Assembly (NCBI GenBank): GCA_016235455.1
Contig: JACRKZ010000168.1
Coordinates: 1 to 36,009, forward strand
Direction of reading: 5' to 3'
DNA: 36,009 bases
Source of the DNA: Armatimonadota bacterium
Lineage (GTDB): Bacteria; Armatimonadota; UBA10988
Both the position numbers and the translations under genes were made by a program. Position 1 is the first letter of the stretch. Each line of letters begins with the position of its first letter. Below the pieces are notes generated by a model, which had not been told where the DNA came from, made no database searches, and saw only the letters and a program-made list of their open reading frames with translations. This document shows, one piece after another, positions 32,545 through 36,009 of the stretch.

Positions 32545-33719
32545 CGCGGTTCCCTTCCGGGTCGAGCCGGCAGCGTCGGCGCCACAAACTCGCGACCGCG
32601 CCACTCGGCCAGTATCTTCAGGTAGAGGTACGGGTCGACCCACGTCGACGAAGGCTCCACCACCGTCGTCTCAGGCCATTCATTCCAACTGGTCACCATC
32701 ACCATGTCCGCGCCGGCGTCGGTGGCGGCGCGCAGAAAGTCGCGTAGTGTCTGGCCATCGCGCCGCGGCATCACATACGGGTCATCGCGAAAGCGCGAGT
32801 TGTCATGGCCGGGATGCACCGGCAACAGCATCCGCTTGCCCGCATCGTGCGCCATCTGAGCGATGTAGCGGTACTTGCCGGCCAGTTCGTCATACGTATG
32901 CGCACGGTAGTTGGAGAAGGTACTGTAGAAAGCGAAGCAGTCCACGCCGGGCAGTTCCGGCCAGCCGGGCGTGATGCGCTTGACGCGGTCGTCTTCGCCG
33001 GCCGCGGCGGCGGCCGCGTCGTGGGCGATCTTGTCAACGATCCAATACACGGGTCCGCACTCGGCCTCGACGCGTGCCTTGAGCGCTGTGAAGTCTGCCG
33101 GTGTCAGACCGGGCTTCTGGGCGACCTGGTACAGATAGACCACCGGCCGGCCGTCGATGCGCAGGTAGGCTGGACTGTCCTTGTGCCGGCGCAGCGCTCG
33201 CGTCAGCATGGCCGCGTAGTCGTCGAAGGAGCTGTGGAACTGCGCACGCTCGTCCAGCAGCGCGTACTTGAAGCCCAACCGCTCGATGGTCGGTCGAACC
33301 ACCTCGTCGATCACCTTGTCCTGTTCGTTGACAGCATCCCAGTAGTCCACCAGGAAGGCGTTCAATCCCGCTGCCTGAGCCAGTTTCACATGCCACTCAA
33401 CCACGTTCGGATCGGCGCTGTCATACGGCCCGATGAGCGGCCGTGCCGCGCTCGCCATCGGCGGCTCGCCCGGCCGTTGCTCGGCCAGCGCCAGCGCATT
33501 GGTCTCCGACCCCCGGTGATTCCACACCGACCAGGGCCGCAGCGGGTGATTGCCGTCTCGGTACCAGACGTAGTAGGCCGCCACGAGCAACGGCTTCCTT
33601 GCCTCGGTGGTGCCGCCCGATGCCGGCCCAGCCGCGGCGCACTGCGTCGCCACGGCAGCGACCAGCATCACCAGCACCCACGGAATCCGCTCCGCGGTCC
33701 TGCCGCCAACTCCTCCCAT
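32541..33719 (-). CDS. Exported GH99/GH71-like glycoside hydrolase
   Basis: ATG 33719 has AAGGAG 6 bases upstream. 392 residues with a signal peptide (WVLVMLVAAVATQCAAA). The barrel begins AAYYVWYRDGNHPLRPW, continues with GPYDSADPNVVEWHVKLA and AGLNAFLVDYWD, and ends with TSWNEWPETTVVEP. The last segment aligns with the NEWHEGT-IEP active site of GH99 enzymes, keeping the E-x-x-E pair as E347 and E350. GH99 members are endo-alpha-mannosidases/mannanases; GH71 is a related fold. It overlaps the double SGNH gene downstream and follows the LacI gene by 89 bases, so the three may form one transcript controlled by the LacI protein. Confidence 0.8.
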   Translation of the reverse strand: MGGVGGRTAERIPWVLVMLVAAVATQCAAAGPASGGTTEARKPLLVAAYYVWYRDGNHPLRPWSVWNHRGSETNALALAEQRPGEPPMASAARPLIGPYDSADPNVVEWHVKLAQAAGLNAFLVDYWDAVNEQDKVIDEVVRPTIERLGFKYALLDERAQFHSSFDDYAAMLTRALRRHKDSPAYLRIDGRPVVYLYQVAQKPGLTPADFTALKARVEAECGPVYWIVDKIAHDAAAAAAGEDDRVKRITPGWPELPGVDCFAFYSTFSNYRAHTYDELAGKYRYIAQMAHDAGKRMLLPVHPGHDNSRFRDDPYVMPRRDGQTLRDFLRAATDAGADMVMVTSWNEWPETTVVEPSSTWVDPYLYLKILAEWRGREFVAPTLPARPGREPR

Positions 33720-33737
33720 CCCGCTCTCCTTCCGCCG

Positions 33738-33750
33738 TGCAATCGTATGT
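33738..33750. promoter_or_regulatory. Candidate LacI-type site upstream of the GH99-like gene
   Basis: TGCAATCGTATGT lies 19 bases before the GH99-like start, between it and the LacI gene. It shares the pattern TGCAAnCGnATGn with 34837-34849 on the other side of the LacI gene. Only one half-site is good, so support is modest. Confidence 0.35.
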
Positions 33751-33808
33751 ATTCTCGCGTGGACGACGTCACTCGAAGGCTGGTTCCCGCTGGGGAGACC
33801 GGATCGAC

Positions 33809-34783
33809 TCAGAACCGCGGAACGACTTCCTCGATGGGCTTGATCTGCACCATGACGCGGCGCTCGGTTGGCTCGTTAGGGCATTCGACACGGCGGGCCA
33901 GCAGGCGCACGGCCTGTCGCGCGATGGCGTCGTGGTCTTGGGGTGCGACGAAGACTCGGTCGGCGGGCGACGGTTCGCCCCGCCACTCGTCGAAGCAGCC
34001 GGCCACCAGCCGCCTATCTGCCAACCTTCCGGCATTGCGCCGGCAGTAGGCCAGTACCGTCTCTTGCGCCGAGGCGAGCATGGCCAAGGGGCCGTCTGGC
34101 CAGGGCTCGGTCTCCTGCCAGGCATCGTCCACCGAGCCGATCTCTGTCCAGGGCAGGCCAAGCGCCGCCAACTCGGCTCGCGCTCCAGCCGTGCGCTCAC
34201 GCACCACGGGGTTGTTGTCACCGTAGAGGAGCACGAACCCGCGCGCCCCCGCCTCGGCGCAACGGCGAGCCAGCAATCGGCTGGCACCGTCATTGTCGGT
34301 GGTCACGGCCGGCACGGGCAGGCCGTCAATCCACACGTCCACCAACACGAGCGGATAGTCGCGCAGCGCCAGTTCGCGCAGCAGCCGCTCATCAGACACA
34401 TGGCGCCTGGGCAACACCACCGCGCCATCCACCAGCCCTTGTGCCAGCCGCGCCAGCAGCCGCTCGTAGCGCGCCTCATCGTTTCCGTGCAGGGCCACGA
34501 ACAGATCGTAGTCCGTGCTCTCGGTGGCGCTGGTCACGGCGTGGGTGGTCCGCCAATCGGCCGTGGCGCCGACGGACGCCAGAACCAACCACAGCACCTG
34601 CGCTCGACCGCCAACCAGAGCGCGCGCCGCCAGATTGGGCCTGTAGCCCAACCGTCGTGCCGCATCCACCACCCGTGCTCGGGTCGCCTCGTGGATGCGT
34701 TCGTCGCCTTGCAGAGACCGCGAGACCGTGGAGGTATCCAGACCGCAAAGCTGCGCAATGTCACGCTGCGTAATCCTGGCCAT
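33809..34783 (-). CDS. LacI-family transcriptional regulator
   Basis: ATG 34783 gives the usual LacI start (MARITQRDIAQLCGLDTS); an upstream in-frame ATG at 34810 would add nine residues across a palindrome. 324 residues. The helix-turn-helix is at about 4-25 (DIAQLCGLDTSTVSRSL), followed by the hinge helix region YRPNLAARAL. The rest is a periplasmic-binding-protein-like sensor with VDGAVVLPRR, LVLVDVWIDGLPVPAVTTDN and a C-terminal QDHDAIARQAVRLLARRV. It probably represses nearby glycosidase genes and is released by a sugar. Its gene is divergent from a GH95-like gene and precedes the GH99/SGNH pair. A perfect palindrome sits over its own ribosome site, which suggests self-control. Confidence 0.9.
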   Translation of the reverse strand: MARITQRDIAQLCGLDTSTVSRSLQGDERIHEATRARVVDAARRLGYRPNLAARALVGGRAQVLWLVLASVGATADWRTTHAVTSATESTDYDLFVALHGNDEARYERLLARLAQGLVDGAVVLPRRHVSDERLLRELALRDYPLVLVDVWIDGLPVPAVTTDNDGASRLLARRCAEAGARGFVLLYGDNNPVVRERTAGARAELAALGLPWTEIGSVDDAWQETEPWPDGPLAMLASAQETVLAYCRRNAGRLADRRLVAGCFDEWRGEPSPADRVFVAPQDHDAIARQAVRLLARRVECPNEPTERRVMVQIKPIEEVVPRF

Positions 34784-34788
34784 GCCAC

Positions 34789-34806
34789 CATCCTGCCGGC
34801 AGGATG
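34789..34806. promoter_or_regulatory. Perfect 18-bp palindrome at the LacI gene start (candidate auto-operator)
   Basis: CATCCTGCCGGCAGGATG is a perfect palindrome with a central CCGG, 5 bases upstream of the ATG. It covers the likely ribosome site. LacI proteins bind such even palindromes with a central CpG, so self-repression is plausible. Confidence 0.55.
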
Positions 34807-34836
34807 CCACGTCGGCGCCGGACCGTCAATGGTCTG

Positions 34837-34852
34837 TGCAAACGCATGCGCA
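34837..34852. promoter_or_regulatory. Candidate LacI/cre-like operator in the divergent lacI / GH95-like region
   Basis: TGCAAACGCATGCGCA fits the LacI-family core TGnAAnCGnWnnC and has inverted TGC/GCA ends. It lies 78 bases before the GH95-like start and 53 bases before the LacI start. A related site is at 33738. A small CTGAG/CTCAG stem (34854-34867) is next to it. Confidence 0.45.
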
Positions 34853-34930
34853 CCTGAGCATCCTCAGCGGGTGGTATGGCATACTGCAACCAGCCCGCGC
34901 GGTCACGCGTTGGGAGACGCGGAGCCAACG

Positions 34931-36009
34931 ATGTCACTCCTCCTGGCCCTTTGCCTGGCCGCTGCCACGGCCGACCGCCTGCCGTCGTCCGACCTCAACC
35001 TGCGCCTGTCCGCGCCGATCACCACCTGGGATGAGGCCGTGCCACTGGGCAACGGCTTGCTCGGCGGGCTGCTCTGGGGCCAGGACGGCACGTTACGCCT
35101 CTCGCTCGACCGCGGCGACCTGTGGGATGAGCGACCTGCGCGCAACGTGCCCTGGGAGCGGTTCAACTACGCCACGATGGTCCAGCTCGCCAGAGAGAAG
35201 AAGATCGGCGAACTGAATACCATCTTCGACAACCCCTACAACGACGTCTACCCCACCAAGATCCCCGCCGGCCGGCTCGAGCTGGCGCTGGCGCCCGGCG
35301 CGACGCTCAAGTCGTTCGAGCTCAACCTGGCCACGGCCGAGGGTTTCGCGCACCTGAGCGACGGGCGGCGGGCACGCGCCTTCTTCGCTGCCAACCAGCC
35401 GCTGGCGCTGATCGAGGTGCCTGGCGACGCCGCCAAGCTAACGTTGCGCGCCCCGGAGTCGGTCAAGCGGCTGGGCTACGCCGAACCCGAGCGCGGGCAG
35501 CGCGACGAGCTGTCGTGGTTCATCCAGCCGACCGTCGGCGAGCTGCGCTACTGCGTGATGGTCGGTCGGCGCAAGGTGGGCGCGACCACGTTGTTGGCCG
35601 CCACGGTGACCAGCAGCACCGAGAGCGCCGACCCGCGCGCGCAGGCCGCCAGCCGCGTGCGCTCAGCTCTCGACCAGGGCTACGAGCGCCTCGCCGCCGA
35701 GCACCGGCGCTGGTGGTCGGGCTTCTGGCAGCAATCGCGCGTGCAGGTCCCGCAAGAGGACATCCTCCGGCACTACTATCTGGTGCAGTACTTCCATGGT
35801 GCCGCGTCGCGGCGCGGTGCCCCGCCGATGCCGCTGCAGGGCGTGTGGACCGCCGACGCGGGCGGTCTGCCACCGTGGAAGGGCGACTATCACAACGACC
35901 TGAACACCCAGATGACCTACATCGCCTATCAGGCGGCCGGGCATTTCGACGAGGGGCGCTGCTTCCTCGACTTCAACTGGGACCTGCTACCGCGCTACCG
36001 CCGCTTCGC
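34931..36009 (+). CDS. Exported GH95-like glycoside hydrolase, 3' partial
   Basis: ATG 34931 has GGAG 6 bases upstream. The frame is open to the right edge, giving 359 residues. A short signal peptide (MSLLLALCLAAATA) is followed by PITTWDEAVPLGNGLLGGLLWG and LRLSLDRGDLWDERP, which match the N-terminal beta-sandwich of GH95 enzymes (PLGNG-LG and the LNEDTLW-like strand). Near the edge, LQGVWTADAGGLPPWKGDY and then HNDLNTQMTY match the start of the (alpha/alpha)6 barrel with its conserved Asn. GH95 contains alpha-L-fucosidases and alpha-L-galactosidases. It is divergent from the LacI gene and likely under its control. The acid/base Glu and catalytic Asp region lie beyond the window. Confidence 0.8.
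   Translation, partial: MSLLLALCLAAATADRLPSSDLNLRLSAPITTWDEAVPLGNGLLGGLLWGQDGTLRLSLDRGDLWDERPARNVPWERFNYATMVQLAREKKIGELNTIFDNPYNDVYPTKIPAGRLELALAPGATLKSFELNLATAEGFAHLSDGRRARAFFAANQPLALIEVPGDAAKLTLRAPESVKRLGYAEPERGQRDELSWFIQPTVGELRYCVMVGRRKVGATTLLAATVTSSTESADPRAQAASRVRSALDQGYERLAAEHRRWWSGFWQQSRVQVPQEDILRHYYLVQYFHGAASRRGAPPMPLQGVWTADAGGLPPWKGDYHNDLNTQMTYIAYQAAGHFDEGRCFLDFNWDLLPRYRRF

Overview
The window is a GC-rich, densely coding bacterial segment. Its gene content points to a free-living polysaccharide degrader from a deep-branching, Armatimonadota- or Planctomycetota-like lineage. Evidence for this is a pair of pilin-like proteins with the H-x9-DG motif and an 'IFAKAREKAR' stretch (a style common in Armatimonadota), a high density of exported glycosidases, and many discoidin and jelly-roll modules. 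The lineage is inferred from gene style; no rRNA or other marker gene is present.

Layout, left to right. (1) 1-2655: two exported discoidin-type proteins, one open at the left edge with three tandem domains and one with a single domain. (2) 2738-4285: an Agl23-like polytopic membrane protein. (3) 4338-7628 (-): a secreted double beta-helix (pectate-lyase fold) protein. (4) 7725-9277: two pilin-like H-x9-DG proteins, the second carrying an N-terminal DnaJ C-terminal-type beta domain. (5) 9279-12432 (-): a translationally linked pair, a GH50 agarase-like enzyme and a five-bladed propeller glycosidase-like protein. (6) 12666-16341: two tandem fusions of a cyclic-nucleotide-binding domain to a CoA-acylating aldehyde dehydrogenase; the first copy has lost the catalytic cysteine. 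An unassigned TIM-barrel-like protein follows (16447-18366). (7) 18520-24504 (-): an operon of two GH127-type proteins and a DegT/StrS aminotransferase. (8) 24596-25397: a REP-associated transposase (RAYT) bracketed by two REP doublets. (9) 25401-27265 (-): an aldo/keto reductase and a Gfo/Idh/MocA oxidoreductase. (10) 27446-29704: three tandem, separately terminated, secreted acidic paralogues of unknown function. (11) 29785-34783 (-): a LacI regulator, a GH99-like protein and a double SGNH-hydrolase protein. (12) 34931-end: a GH95-like glycosidase open at the right edge, divergent from the LacI gene.

Working together, the exported enzymes (agarase-like, arabinofuranosidase-like, mannanase-like, fucosidase-like, pectate-lyase fold, SGNH esterases) look like a toolkit for complex, possibly algal or plant, glycans. 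The LacI gene with candidate operators on both sides probably controls the last cluster. The cytoplasmic oxidoreductases and the aminotransferase could process the released sugars. No tRNA, rRNA or CRISPR array was seen, and no gap between genes exceeds 300 bases.
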